Below are positions 1-9,087 of a stretch of DNA of 64,000 bases, in pieces. The translations under genes and the position numbers were made by a program. The DNA lies in contig CAJWUI010000004.1 in the NCBI GenBank assembly GCA_913047695.1, forward strand, positions 30,606-94,605, given 5' to 3'. The stretch is from an uncultured Bacteroidota bacterium. Its GTDB lineage: Bacteria > Bacteroidota > Bacteroidia > Flavobacteriales > Flavobacteriaceae. The first letter of the stretch is position 1. Each line of letters begins with the position of its first letter. Below the pieces are notes generated by a model. That model did not search any database, had not been told where the DNA came from, and saw only the letters and a program-made list of their open reading frames with translations.

Positions 1-882
1 ATTATTTGTCGAAAAATTCACAGTTGTTATAAGTTGGTGTATTGCCCAAGTATTTTTCATTGTGCCTGTCTTGTGTGCTTTAAACATTTTAGAATCCTCC
101 ATAACATGTGCCAGCTGAAATACTAAACTCAAAATAAGTCCTGCAGTGTAGTGCATTAAGGTGAAACCAAGTATTATACTCCACCATTTTATTTTCAAAA
201 AAATAATAGGGAGTATTAACCAAAACGAAAAATAAGAGATTTTTGAGATTATTAAACCAATCCATTGCAAACTTGGAGATTTACTGTCTGTATATGTGAT
301 ATTTCTTGATGTATAATTCTTTAATTGATTAAAATCATCATAAACTGCCCATTTAAGAGTTAAAAGCCCATATAAAAAGATGAAATAAAATTGTTGGAAT
401 CTATGATAAGGAAACCACTTTGAGAATTGTGAAAACCTTAAAATACCACCAGTATCAATATCTTCGTCATGGCCGTGAATGTTTGTGTATGTGTGGTGCA
501 AAATATTATGTTGTACTTTCCAATTAAAGACATTTCCAGCTAAAACATAAATGCTGCCACCCATAATTTTATTGACCCACTTATGTCTTGAGTAAGAACC
601 ATGGTTTCCGTCATGCATTACATTCATACCAACACCTGCCATTCCAATACCCATCAAAACACACATAAAAAATTTGATCCACAAGCCAAAATCGAAAAAA
701 TAAAATAAAATATATGGTGTGAAAAGTATTAAAAACATAATTAATGTTTTTAAATATAGTTTCCAATTCCCTGTTTTTCTTATTTGCTTCTTTTTAAAAT
801 AATCATTAACTCTAAAATTTAAAGTCTTAAAAAATTTTTTAGGATCTTCGCGAGAAAAACGAAGGCTTTGTGTAGATTTCAT
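1..882 (-). CDS. Fatty acid (acyl-lipid) desaturase, 3' end missing at left edge
   Basis: The reverse strand reads open for 294 codons from an ATG at 880-882 to the window edge with no stop. Two of the three histidine boxes of membrane di-iron desaturases are present: HDGNHG at residues 90-95 and HNILHH at 125-130, with hydrophobic stretches at about 46-63, 71-88 and 217-256. The third box (HxxHH), near the C terminus in this family, would lie beyond the edge. The family introduces double bonds into acyl chains at the inner membrane, using O2 and an electron donor, and so helps set membrane fluidity. Whether the substrate is acyl-CoA or acyl-lipid, and which position is desaturated, cannot be read from this fragment. 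It is divergent from rsmG with about 66 bases between starts. Confidence 0.92.
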   Translation of the reverse strand, partial: MKSTQSLRFSREDPKKFFKTLNFRVNDYFKKKQIRKTGNWKLYLKTLIMFLILFTPYILFYFFDFGLWIKFFMCVLMGIGMAGVGMNVMHDGNHGSYSRHKWVNKIMGGSIYVLAGNVFNWKVQHNILHHTYTNIHGHDEDIDTGGILRFSQFSKWFPYHRFQQFYFIFLYGLLTLKWAVYDDFNQLKNYTSRNITYTDSKSPSLQWIGLIISKISYFSFWLILPIIFLKIKWWSIILGFTLMHYTAGLILSLVFQLAHVMEDSKMFKAHKTGTMKNTWAIHQLITTVNFSTNN

Positions 883-948
883 ATATTTTTTAGTTTCATA
901 CAAATTAAATTAAAATTTAATTTTTAACATGCATAAATAAAAAAAGTT

Positions 949-1566
949 GTGGAAAACATTATCAATTACTTTCCAAATTTATCTGAAAAACAGCTTTTTC
1001 AATTCCAAGCTCTCTTACCATTGTATACAAAATGGAATTCTAAAATAAATCTTATATCTAGAAAAGATATGGAAGATTTTTACATCCACCATGTACTTCA
1101 CTCATTGGGGATTTCAAAGTTTATTTCATTTTTACCCCGAACTGAAATTTTGGACTTTGGAACCGGAGGTGGATTTCCAGGAATTCCTCTAGCAATAATG
1201 TTCCCTCACGTAAAATTTTATTTAGTTGATAGTATTGGAAAAAAAATTAAAGTAGTTAAAAATATCTCTCAAGAAATAGGATTGGAAAATGTTCAAGCTA
1301 AAAATATACGTGGTGAACAATTTTCAAAAAAAGTTGATTTTATTGTAAGTCGTGCAGTTTCGAGAATGGAAGTCTTTGTTCCGTGGGTAGAAAATAAAAT
1401 AAAATCAAAAAGTAAAAACAAGATTAATAATGGAATCTTTTATTTAAAAGGGGGGGATTTAAAAGACGAACTAGCATCATTTCCAGAATCAAAAGTTTAT
1501 AGTCTCAATACTCATTTTGAATATTCTTATTTCGAAACAAAAAAATTGGTATACTTATCAATTTGA
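949..1566 (+). CDS. rsmG: 16S rRNA (guanine527-N7)-methyltransferase RsmG (GidB)
   Basis: 205 residues, the usual family length. The SAM-binding glycine motif DFGTGGGFPGIP is at residues 69-80, followed by an acidic strand end (VDS, 93-95) and the conserved SRAV at 134-137. The enzyme methylates N7 of G527 in the 530 loop of 16S rRNA; loss of this mark gives low-level streptomycin resistance in other bacteria. The start is GTG at 949. An ATG at 929 is out of frame, and the N terminus from the GTG aligns with my memory of flavobacterial RsmG proteins. It converges on pruA with 11 bases between stop codons and no clear hairpin. Confidence 0.95.
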   Translation: MENIINYFPNLSEKQLFQFQALLPLYTKWNSKINLISRKDMEDFYIHHVLHSLGISKFISFLPRTEILDFGTGGGFPGIPLAIMFPHVKFYLVDSIGKKIKVVKNISQEIGLENVQAKNIRGEQFSKKVDFIVSRAVSRMEVFVPWVENKIKSKSKNKINNGIFYLKGGDLKDELASFPESKVYSLNTHFEYSYFETKKLVYLSI

Positions 1567-1577
1567 AAAGTAAATTT

Positions 1578-3206
1578 TTATTCTTCGAGGAATGGATATC
1601 GATAATCAGATACTGGTAAAAACGTTTCTTTTATTAATCTTGGTGAGACCCATTTGATAAGGTTAAAAATTGAGCCAGCCTTGTCATTTGTTCCTGAACC
1701 TCGAGCACCGCCAAAGGGCTGCTGTCCCACTACTGCTCCAGTTGGCTTATCATTAATATAAATATTTCCAGCACTATTTTCTAGTAATGATAAAGCTTCT
1801 TCTAATGCGTATCTATCTTTTGAATATATAGCTCCCGTTAATGCATATTCTGAGGTTTGATCAATCAGCTCGAGAGTTTGTATCCAATTTTTATCGTTAA
1901 AACTGTAAATTGTGACAAGAGGTCCAAATAATTCTCGAGACATTGTTTCATATTTCGGGTCTTCAGTTACGACGACCGTAGGCTCAATAAAAAATCCTTT
2001 TTTATCATCATAATTGCCACCGAATACAACTTTAGCTTTTGGACTTTCTTTTATTCTATTAATTGTATCGACTATCCTGTCAAATGCTTCTTTATGTATT
2101 ACTGCAGTAATAAAGTTTTTGAAATTTTCTGGTGAGCCTATTGATATTGTCCCTAGATCAGACTTAATATATCTGATGACTTCATCCGCGATAGATTTTG
2201 GAAGATAGATTCGTGACGCAGCAGAACATTTTTGACCTTGGAATTCGAATGCACCTCTGACCACCGCAGTAGCAACTTCTTTTGGATCAGCCGTACGATG
2301 AGCAACAATAAAATCTTTTCCACCAGTCTCGCCAACAATTCTTGGATATGAACGATATCTATTGATATTACTGCCAATTTTTCTCCATATATCTTTAAAG
2401 ACATTTGTTGATCCTGTGAAGTGTAGGCCAGAAAAATCTTTACTTTCAAGTATAGTGTCAGTTATCATCTCAGGCTCTCCGAATACCATATTAATCACTC
2501 CATCTGGTAAACCTGACTCTCTAAATACATCCATTAGAATTTTTGCAGAATAAATTTGATAATCGCTAGGTTTCCATACAATTACATTACCCATTAATGC
2601 TGCACTTGCAGGCAAATTACCGGCAATAGCTGTAAAATTAAATGGACTTATCGCATATACAAACCCTTCTAAAGGGCGATATTCTAATCGATTCCATATT
2701 CCAGGTGTATTTTCAGGTTGTTTTTCATAGATATCGTGCATAAACTGAACATTAAATCGTAGAAAGTCAATAAATTCACAAGCAGCATCAATCTCAGCTT
2801 GATAAATAGTTTTTGACTGCGCAATCATAGTAGCTGCATTTATCTTAGAGCGATAAGGTCCTGCAACTAAATTTGCAGCTTTTAAAAAAATGGCAGCTCT
2901 AGATTCCCAGGGCATTTTACTCCACTTTTTCTTTGCTTCTAATGCGCAATCAATCGCAGTTTCAATGTTCTTTTTTTTTGCTTTATGATAAAAACCCAGT
3001 TTATGTTGATGATCGTGCGGTGGACTCATTGGCGAAGTATCTCCTGTTTTAACATCTTTATCTCCAATCCTCATTTTTATTTCTACAGGATTTTCGAAAA
3101 GAGTTTTATATTGCTCTAAAACTTCCTTTTTTTCTTTACTTCCAGAACTATAAGATAAAATAGGTTCGTTTTTAGCTATTGGCACTTTTGGAATAATATT
3201 AGCCAT
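1578..3206 (-). CDS. pruA: 1-pyrroline-5-carboxylate (glutamate semialdehyde) dehydrogenase
   Basis: 542 residues of the aldehyde dehydrogenase superfamily, in the long stand-alone P5C dehydrogenase form. The NAD-fold motif FTGST is at 263-267, the general-base segment VGETGGK at 291-297 (E293), and the nucleophilic cysteine segment GQKCSAASR at 324-332 (C327). It oxidises glutamate-gamma-semialdehyde from proline breakdown to glutamate in the cytoplasm. It has no fused proline dehydrogenase domain, so that step must be encoded elsewhere. It follows apaG and the T9SS plug gene on the same strand, 51 bases after apaG, an order I recall from other flavobacteria. Confidence 0.95.
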   Translation of the reverse strand: MANIIPKVPIAKNEPILSYSSGSKEKKEVLEQYKTLFENPVEIKMRIGDKDVKTGDTSPMSPPHDHQHKLGFYHKAKKKNIETAIDCALEAKKKWSKMPWESRAAIFLKAANLVAGPYRSKINAATMIAQSKTIYQAEIDAACEFIDFLRFNVQFMHDIYEKQPENTPGIWNRLEYRPLEGFVYAISPFNFTAIAGNLPASAALMGNVIVWKPSDYQIYSAKILMDVFRESGLPDGVINMVFGEPEMITDTILESKDFSGLHFTGSTNVFKDIWRKIGSNINRYRSYPRIVGETGGKDFIVAHRTADPKEVATAVVRGAFEFQGQKCSAASRIYLPKSIADEVIRYIKSDLGTISIGSPENFKNFITAVIHKEAFDRIVDTINRIKESPKAKVVFGGNYDDKKGFFIEPTVVVTEDPKYETMSRELFGPLVTIYSFNDKNWIQTLELIDQTSEYALTGAIYSKDRYALEEALSLLENSAGNIYINDKPTGAVVGQQPFGGARGSGTNDKAGSIFNLIKWVSPRLIKETFLPVSDYRYPFLEE

Positions 3207-3257
3207 ACAAATTTTAATTAAATTATTTATTTTAAATACAGTTTTGAAAAAACATTA

Positions 3258-3644
3258 TCAGTTTAATATATGTGGTGCATTCAATTTAAAGCTAGGAACC
3301 AGAACATTAAATTTTTTTGCGTTACTAAAATTAACCATAATAAAATTACCAGACATACAAGCCATAGGCGATGTAATTAAACTTCCTGACTGGTACTTAT
3401 GTGAATCTCCAGGTTTAAGTATTGGTTTTTTTCCAACTATACCTACTCCATTGACATAAGAGGTTCTAAAAATAGCTTCACTTATCTTCCAATGTCTTGT
3501 AAGTAGTTGAACAATATTTTTACTTTTATTCTCAATTGTTATGAAATACATGAATGCGTAGTGCAAAATATTTTCTTTTAGAAAACTACCCTCAAATTTT
3601 GTCTCAACAGAAACCTTAATACCACTTGTAATTTGTTGTATCAC
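3258..3644 (-). CDS. apaG: ApaG family protein (FN3-like fold)
   Basis: 128 residues, full length for ApaG. It has the typical beta-rich body: the YFITIENKS strand, RHWKISE, the glycine-rich GVGIVGKKPILKPG turn, and PMACMSGNF near the C terminus. ApaG proteins were linked to Co2+ and Mg2+ efflux and resistance in enterobacteria, and the fold also occurs in eukaryotic F-box proteins. The molecular role is unsettled, so the family assignment is firm and the function is not. It sits between the plug gene (57 bases upstream) and pruA (51 bases downstream), all on the minus strand. Confidence 0.93.
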   Translation of the reverse strand: MIQQITSGIKVSVETKFEGSFLKENILHYAFMYFITIENKSKNIVQLLTRHWKISEAIFRTSYVNGVGIVGKKPILKPGDSHKYQSGSLITSPMACMSGNFIMVNFSNAKKFNVLVPSFKLNAPHILN

Positions 3645-3701
3645 AATAATTTATTTAATCAATGATAAAATTAAAGGTAATAAAAACTCAATTAAGCTAT
3701 A

Positions 3702-4949
3702 TTAATTTTTAAGGTTAAAAGAGTTGCATTGACCTATACCAATTAATGAGTCATATTGTTTACCAATATCCCTAAAATAAACAAAAACTAAATAGTCATT
3801 TTCTGTTAATGCATGTGAACCACTAATAGCATTTTGATTAATTTCTTCTCCATTTTTTAATACATACTTATAATTGTAAAATCCTTGTTTTAGTAAAATC
3901 ACTCCTTCATATATGCCAAGAGATGGATTAAAATACATCCGGTTTAAATCGCTTATTTGATAGTTATTAAAACCACCATAAACGTATATTTCACTATCAC
4001 CTAGTTTATAGTCACTTGCTAAACTAAAATAAACATAACTATAGTCTGCCTCAATATCTGGATTGCCTGGCCTCATTATGTTTCTTATTTCAAAACTTCC
4101 ATTTATATCCTGAATGAAAGTATAATCTTTATAGAATTGTGGTATATCAACATTGAGATATATTTCATAAAGCTCAGATCTATTAGTATAACTTATGTTT
4201 GGAGTAGTAACTCTTAAATCTTTTGAGTCAAAAAAATAAAATTCGTTTCCGCCTTCAAATTGAGATGGCTGTTCATAAAAATATTCAAGAGTTTTACCAG
4301 AAAAATATTGTGGTTTTAAATCTTTTATTTCATTATTCCATTGTCTGTTTTGAATTAAATGGACAAACAGATTTTTTTCTGGATTTCTAAAAATACCTTT
4401 TAGTGGAGTTATTGAAAAATGAATTGACTGATGTGAATTAAATCTATCCATGTTTTGTGGGCGATATACTGCTGAACTTACATCTACCAGTTCTTCGTAA
4501 ATGCAAAACTTTCTTGAAAATATTAATTCATCATTGATGTTATAAATTTTAATGAGATAATTCCCAGAAATCAACAAATTAATGTTGTTATTTGGAATTT
4601 CTAAACGATAATGAGTATAGCTTTGTAATGTATTAAAGGAATTTAAATAGTTTTCTATTCTAATATTGTCATATCCATTTAAGTATTGGTTTTTTAAAAT
4701 TTCTGATGGTGTCCAGTCATGATTGAAGTGATCTATTTTGTAATAATAGTCATTTTCATTACCATTAAGATCATCGAAAATTAGAGTAATCTTTTCTCCT
4801 AATTTTACTATAGGAAAGTTGTCTGTTGCTTTTGATCCAAAAAATTTTATTGTTTTTATATTTTCAGGTGGGAAAGTTTCATAAACAACTTGACCAAAGT
4901 TTATTTTATGAATAAGCAGTATAAGCAAAAAAATCAAGATTTTTTTCAT
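3702..4949 (-). CDS. Type IX secretion system plug protein (DUF5103 family)
   Basis: 415 residues with an N-terminal signal peptide (hydrophobic residues 4-15, likely cleavage near NFGQ). The body matches the DUF5103 family as I recall it: NQYLNGYDNIRIENY at about 87-101, then SFNTLQSYTHY. In Flavobacterium johnsoniae a protein of this family binds the SprA translocon and closes its periplasmic end. The assignment here rests on remembered sequence pattern and on the flanking apaG-pruA order. The product should be periplasmic. It is transcribed away from nqrA across a 168-base gap that also carries the nqr promoter. Confidence 0.83.
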   Translation of the reverse strand: MKKILIFLLILLIHKINFGQVVYETFPPENIKTIKFFGSKATDNFPIVKLGEKITLIFDDLNGNENDYYYKIDHFNHDWTPSEILKNQYLNGYDNIRIENYLNSFNTLQSYTHYRLEIPNNNINLLISGNYLIKIYNINDELIFSRKFCIYEELVDVSSAVYRPQNMDRFNSHQSIHFSITPLKGIFRNPEKNLFVHLIQNRQWNNEIKDLKPQYFSGKTLEYFYEQPSQFEGGNEFYFFDSKDLRVTTPNISYTNRSELYEIYLNVDIPQFYKDYTFIQDINGSFEIRNIMRPGNPDIEADYSYVYFSLASDYKLGDSEIYVYGGFNNYQISDLNRMYFNPSLGIYEGVILLKQGFYNYKYVLKNGEEINQNAISGSHALTENDYLVFVYFRDIGKQYDSLIGIGQCNSFNLKN

Positions 4950-5063
4950 TCTGAGTAAAAATATGTGTTCATTTTCTGACCTCCAAATTGCTTATTATTT
5001 AAAAAAAAATTCAACACTTATTTAGAATCAATATAAATAATGTATTTCCCTTGATATTTGTTT

Positions 5064-5092
5064 TTTGTAAAAGCCTTTAGTTAGTAAATTTG
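5064..5092 (+). promoter_or_regulatory. Predicted Bacteroidetes-type promoter of the nqr operon
   Basis: TTTG at 5064-5067 is followed by 17 bases and then TAAATTTG at 5085-5092. This matches the Bacteroidetes housekeeping promoter (-33 TTG/TTTG, -7 TAnnTTTG). Transcription would begin around 5098-5102, leaving a short leader before the nqrA ATG at 5118. It is one of the two best promoter matches I found. Confidence 0.6.
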
Positions 5093-5117
5093 TTGTGATT
5101 TTATGAATTAGGATTTA

Positions 5118-6476
5118 ATGGAAGTTATAAAGGATATTCGGTCACGTAAAGGTGCGAATCTCAATTTAAAAGGCGGTGCAGAGAAAATTTTAGACACGAC
5201 TATTTTACCTTCAACCTTTTCTCTTCGTCCTGACGATTTTTTCGGAACCACCCCTAAACTCCTTCTGAAAGAGGGTGCTAGAGTAAAGATAGGTACTCCA
5301 ATCTACTACAGTAAAAAAAACCCTATCATCAAAATAGTTTCACCAGTATCTGGTATTATTCACAATATCGAAAGAGGACCCAAAAGAAAAATTGAGAAAA
5401 TTATCATAGAATCTTCTGACATTCAAGATTCCATTAAACACTCTGTCGCAGACTGGGGGAAAAAAAATCGAGAGGACTTAAAGTTTCTGCTCGCTGAAAG
5501 TGGAAATTGGCCATTTATTCATCAAAGACCTTATGGTACAATGGCTAATCCAACTGATACCCCAAAAGCTATTTTTGTTTCGACTGTGAAAACAGATCCT
5601 TTGCATGAAGATTTTCAATTTATTTTAAAAGATCGAAAAAATGATTTTCAGTTAGGTATAGACTTGTTAAATAAATTGGTAGACCAACCTGTTTTTTTGG
5701 GAGTAGAAAAAATATTTTCAGACTATTTTGGGTCAATAGAAGGGGTTCATCATTATACTGTACAAGGTCCACACCCTGCGGGAAATTTAAGTTTACACAT
5801 CCAGAAATTATGTCCTTTAAATATGGGGGAACGTATTTGGACTGTAAATGCTGAAGACGTTGCTAATTTAGGAAGATTTATTAGTTCAGGAATTTTTTGT
5901 TCTAGGCGAACTATTGCCATATCTGGTAATGCAGTTGAAAACCCTAAATATTTTCAGACAAATATTGGCGCAGACTTACAACCATTTTTGAAAAAAGTTG
6001 GAACAATTAAGGAAAAAATAAGAGTGATTAATGGCGATGTTCTTACAGGGGAGACGTCATTTGCAAGACCATTTTTAGGATATTTCAATAACCTAGTAAG
6101 CATTATACCAGAGGGGGATAAATATAGAATGTTTGGGTGGCTACCTTTCATTGATAATAATATTTTGAGTTTGTCTAATACCTCGTTATCAAGGATTTTT
6201 AACCGTAAGGGTTTTGATGTCAATACAAATTTAAATGGAGAGGAACGGGCCCTTGTTGTTACAGGTGAGATGGAAAAAATATTTCCATTAGAGATTTACC
6301 CAATGCAACTCATAAAAGCTTGCATGGCAGGTGATATTGAAAAAATGGAAGCTCTTGGAATTTATGAAGTAGTTCCTGAGGACTTTGGGCTTGTAGATTA
6401 TTCAAACACCTCAAAGATTGAGGCTCAAGAAATTATCCGACAGGGGATTGAATTAATGATTAGTGAAGTAGGTTAA
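5118..6476 (+). CDS. nqrA: Na+-translocating NADH:quinone reductase subunit A
   Basis: 452 residues, full length. The N terminus carries the biotinyl/lipoyl-like segment seen in NqrA (KIVSPVSGIIHNIERGPKR, about 72-90), and the body has GPHPAGNLSLHIQKL at about 218-232. NqrA is the peripheral cytoplasmic subunit of the Na+-pumping complex and contributes to the quinone site. It is the first gene of a six-gene operon in the usual A-B-C-D-E-F order, with nqrB starting 9 bases after its stop. A near-consensus promoter lies just upstream. Confidence 0.97.
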   Translation: MEVIKDIRSRKGANLNLKGGAEKILDTTILPSTFSLRPDDFFGTTPKLLLKEGARVKIGTPIYYSKKNPIIKIVSPVSGIIHNIERGPKRKIEKIIIESSDIQDSIKHSVADWGKKNREDLKFLLAESGNWPFIHQRPYGTMANPTDTPKAIFVSTVKTDPLHEDFQFILKDRKNDFQLGIDLLNKLVDQPVFLGVEKIFSDYFGSIEGVHHYTVQGPHPAGNLSLHIQKLCPLNMGERIWTVNAEDVANLGRFISSGIFCSRRTIAISGNAVENPKYFQTNIGADLQPFLKKVGTIKEKIRVINGDVLTGETSFARPFLGYFNNLVSIIPEGDKYRMFGWLPFIDNNILSLSNTSLSRIFNRKGFDVNTNLNGEERALVVTGEMEKIFPLEIYPMQLIKACMAGDIEKMEALGIYEVVPEDFGLVDYSNTSKIEAQEIIRQGIELMISEVG

Positions 6477-6485
6477 AAAAAATAT

Positions 6486-7649
6486 ATGAATATTTTGAGA
6501 AAAACATTAGATAGAATTAAGCAACCATTTGGTAAAGGCCAAAAATTTGAAAAATTTGCCCCGGCAATAAACGCCTTTGATACATTTTTATTTGTACCAA
6601 ATCACACAACAAAAAAAGGTGCACATATTCGTGACGCCATTGATCTTAAAAGAACGATGGTAACGGTTATAATAGCACTTTTACCTGCATTATTATATGG
6701 TATATACAATACAGGATACCAATATCTAATTCAAACCGGAAGTCCTTTTACATTTCTAGAAGCCTTTATCCATGGAAGTTGGAAAATTGTACCAATGATA
6801 ATTGTTTCTTATGTTGTAGGGCTATCAATAGAGTTTGGCTTTGCAGTTTATAGGGGTCACGAAGTAAATGAAGGTTATTTAGTAACTGGTCTATTAATAC
6901 CAATGATAATGCCTGTTGACATACCTCTTTGGATGGTAGGTTTATCAACTGCTTTTGCTGTTTTGGTCGCTAAGGAGGCTTTTGGAGGAACAGGTATGAA
7001 TATACTTAACCCTGCTCTTACAGCTAGAGCATTTGCATTTTTTGCTTATCCAACATACATGTCAGGGAATAAAGTATGGGTTTCCGAGGCTTCAAATATA
7101 GATGCAATTTCAGGTGAAACCATACTGGGAACTCTAGCTGCTGGAGGAAAAGTAAAATATTCTCTTATGGAAATGTTTCAAGGCTCAATACCAGGTTCAA
7201 TAGCTGAAACTTCGACTTTATGGGTAGCTGTTGGTGCATTAATTTTAGTTCTTACAGGTATAGGAAGTTGGCGGATTATCGTAGGGGGTATTTTAGGCGC
7301 ATCATTCATGGGCTTTTTATTTAATCTTTGGGCAGCAAACGAATTAATGAGTTTTTCTTGGATAAATCATCTTATAGTCGGAGGTTTTGCTTTTGGTATT
7401 GTATTTATGGCCACAGATCCAGTGTCAGCTGCCCAAACAAATCAAGGAAAATGGATATATGGTATTTTGGTAGGAATTTTTTGTATAATGATCCGCGTTT
7501 TTAATCCTGCATACCCAGAGGGAGTAATGCTTGCAATTTTGTTAATGAATGTATTTGCACCGACTATTGATCATTACGTAATAAATGGGAATATCCAAAA
7601 GCGAAAAAAACGTTGGAAAAGTTCTGTAAATCAACTTAAAACAGTATAG
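6486..7649 (+). CDS. nqrB: Na+-translocating NADH:quinone reductase subunit B
   Basis: 387 residues with many transmembrane helices (for example 57-72, 102-122, 133-162, 245-266). The segment GSIPGSIAETSTL at 233-245 corresponds to the region that carries the covalently bound FMN threonine in NqrB. GTGMNILNPALTARAF at 168-183 is also typical. NqrB holds FMN and riboflavin and forms part of the Na+ path in the inner membrane. Its FMN must be attached by ApbE, encoded about 7 kb downstream. The nqrC ATG follows the nqrB stop with no gap. Confidence 0.97.
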   Translation: MNILRKTLDRIKQPFGKGQKFEKFAPAINAFDTFLFVPNHTTKKGAHIRDAIDLKRTMVTVIIALLPALLYGIYNTGYQYLIQTGSPFTFLEAFIHGSWKIVPMIIVSYVVGLSIEFGFAVYRGHEVNEGYLVTGLLIPMIMPVDIPLWMVGLSTAFAVLVAKEAFGGTGMNILNPALTARAFAFFAYPTYMSGNKVWVSEASNIDAISGETILGTLAAGGKVKYSLMEMFQGSIPGSIAETSTLWVAVGALILVLTGIGSWRIIVGGILGASFMGFLFNLWAANELMSFSWINHLIVGGFAFGIVFMATDPVSAAQTNQGKWIYGILVGIFCIMIRVFNPAYPEGVMLAILLMNVFAPTIDHYVINGNIQKRKKRWKSSVNQLKTV

Positions 7650-8381
7650 ATGAATAGAGACAGCAACGCTTATACTTTTTTATTTGCAACATTAATGGTT
7701 TTGGTAGTTGCCTCCTCATTAGCTTTTACCGCTAGTTCACTTAAAGAACTCCAAATATCAAATGTACGTAAAGAAAAAATGCAAAATATTTTAGCTACAA
7801 TTGGAATTGAAACTGAAAGAGAGGCAGCCGAGGTATTATACAACAAGTATATAACGGAAGAACTTACCCTAAAAGAAGACGGGAGTTTAGATCCAGATAT
7901 AAATGCTTTTGACATAAAATTAAATAACGAATTGAGAAAGAATTACTCAGATCAACGATTCCCTATTTATGTGGCTGTGGTTGAAGAAGAAAAATACTAT
8001 GTCATCCCTTTACGTGGAAAAGGACTTTGGGATGCAATATGGGGATATATTGCTTTAGAAGAAGATAAAAATACAATTAAAGGAGCAGTGTTTGATCATA
8101 AAGGTGAAACAGCTGGCCTTGGAGCTGAAATTACTCAGCAATGGTTTCGAAACCGTTTTTTGGGTGAAAAGGTTTTTGACCTTCAAGGCAATTTGATTGG
8201 AATAAACGTATCTAAGACAAACAATGACCCTAAGAACTTGGACAAAGATGATCATGAAGTAGATGCAATATCTGGCGCAACAATTACAGGTGACGGTGTC
8301 ACAGAGATGATTAAAGAAAGATTAACTCATTATTTACCCTATTTGAAACAGGGAAAAAGTATTGTCGCGTTATATAATTGA
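7650..8381 (+). CDS. nqrC: Na+-translocating NADH:quinone reductase subunit C
   Basis: 243 residues: one N-terminal membrane anchor (about 9-29) and a periplasmic FMN-binding domain. The ApbE target motif SGATIT is at 208-213, with T211 the predicted FMN phosphoester site. GLWDAIWGYIAL at about 125-136 and HKGETAGLGAEI at 150-161 are family hallmarks. NqrC passes electrons between the membrane flavins of the Nqr complex. It is directly abutted by nqrB upstream and followed after 4 bases by nqrD. Confidence 0.97.
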   Translation: MNRDSNAYTFLFATLMVLVVASSLAFTASSLKELQISNVRKEKMQNILATIGIETEREAAEVLYNKYITEELTLKEDGSLDPDINAFDIKLNNELRKNYSDQRFPIYVAVVEEEKYYVIPLRGKGLWDAIWGYIALEEDKNTIKGAVFDHKGETAGLGAEITQQWFRNRFLGEKVFDLQGNLIGINVSKTNNDPKNLDKDDHEVDAISGATITGDGVTEMIKERLTHYLPYLKQGKSIVALYN

Positions 8382-8385
8382 AGAA

Positions 8386-9081
8386 ATGAAAAATAAAAAA
8401 AGATTAAAAACAGAAACGACAAGTATTTTTTTTGTTAGCAAAGATCAAGAGCCTCTTTTATCAAAAAAAAACCGAAAGCTGTTAACAGATCCCATGGATG
8501 ACAATAATCCAATAACTGTTCAAGTACTAGGTATATGTTCTGCACTTGCTATAACAGTTCAGTTAAAGCCTGCATTAGTTATGAGTATATCAGTAATGGC
8601 TGTCATGGCTGCGAGCAATGTAATTATATCCTTGCTAAGGAATCTTATACCAAATAGGATTAGAATAATTGTTCAATTAGTTGTGGTTGCTTCTATGGTT
8701 ATTTTAGTAGATCAAATTTTGAGAGCTTTTGCTTACGATGTAAGTAAAGAATTATCCATCTTCATAGGTTTAATAATAACCAATTGTATCGTGATGGGAA
8801 GACTTGAAGCATTTGCTTTAGGTAATGGTGTTTGGAAATCATTTCTTGATGGTGTTGGTAATGCAGCTGGATACGGTTTCATTTTAATACTTGTAGCCTT
8901 TTTCAGAGAGCTATTTGGTTCAGGAAAACTATTTGGTTATCAAGTAATTCCTGAATCAATTTATGAAATGGGCTATGTAAATAATGGTTTAATGTTGCTC
9001 TCTCCCATGGCACTAATAACTGTGGGTCTAATTATTTGGATTCAAAGATATCGTAACAGGATACTTATTGAAAAAAACTAG
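8386..9081 (+). CDS. nqrD: Na+-translocating NADH:quinone reductase subunit D
   Basis: 231 residues from the ATG at 8386. An in-frame TTG at 8362 lies inside nqrC and is a less likely start. About six membrane helices. Family hallmarks include DNNPITVQVLGICSALA (about 41-57), GLIITNCIVMGRLEAFA and FFRELFGSGKLFG. The polar N terminus before LTDPMDDNNP is some 15-20 residues longer than in Vibrio NqrD. NqrD and NqrE together form the membrane core around an intramembrane iron-sulfur centre. It sits 4 bases after nqrC and 6 bases before nqrE. Confidence 0.95.
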   Translation: MKNKKRLKTETTSIFFVSKDQEPLLSKKNRKLLTDPMDDNNPITVQVLGICSALAITVQLKPALVMSISVMAVMAASNVIISLLRNLIPNRIRIIVQLVVVASMVILVDQILRAFAYDVSKELSIFIGLIITNCIVMGRLEAFALGNGVWKSFLDGVGNAAGYGFILILVAFFRELFGSGKLFGYQVIPESIYEMGYVNNGLMLLSPMALITVGLIIWIQRYRNRILIEKN

Positions 9082-9087
9082 AGAAAA

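Noticed and set aside
8362..8385. Upstream TTG start for nqrD inside nqrC
   Set aside because: The ATG at 8386 lies 4 bases after the nqrC stop, fits the spacing of the operon and already gives a longer N terminus than Vibrio NqrD.
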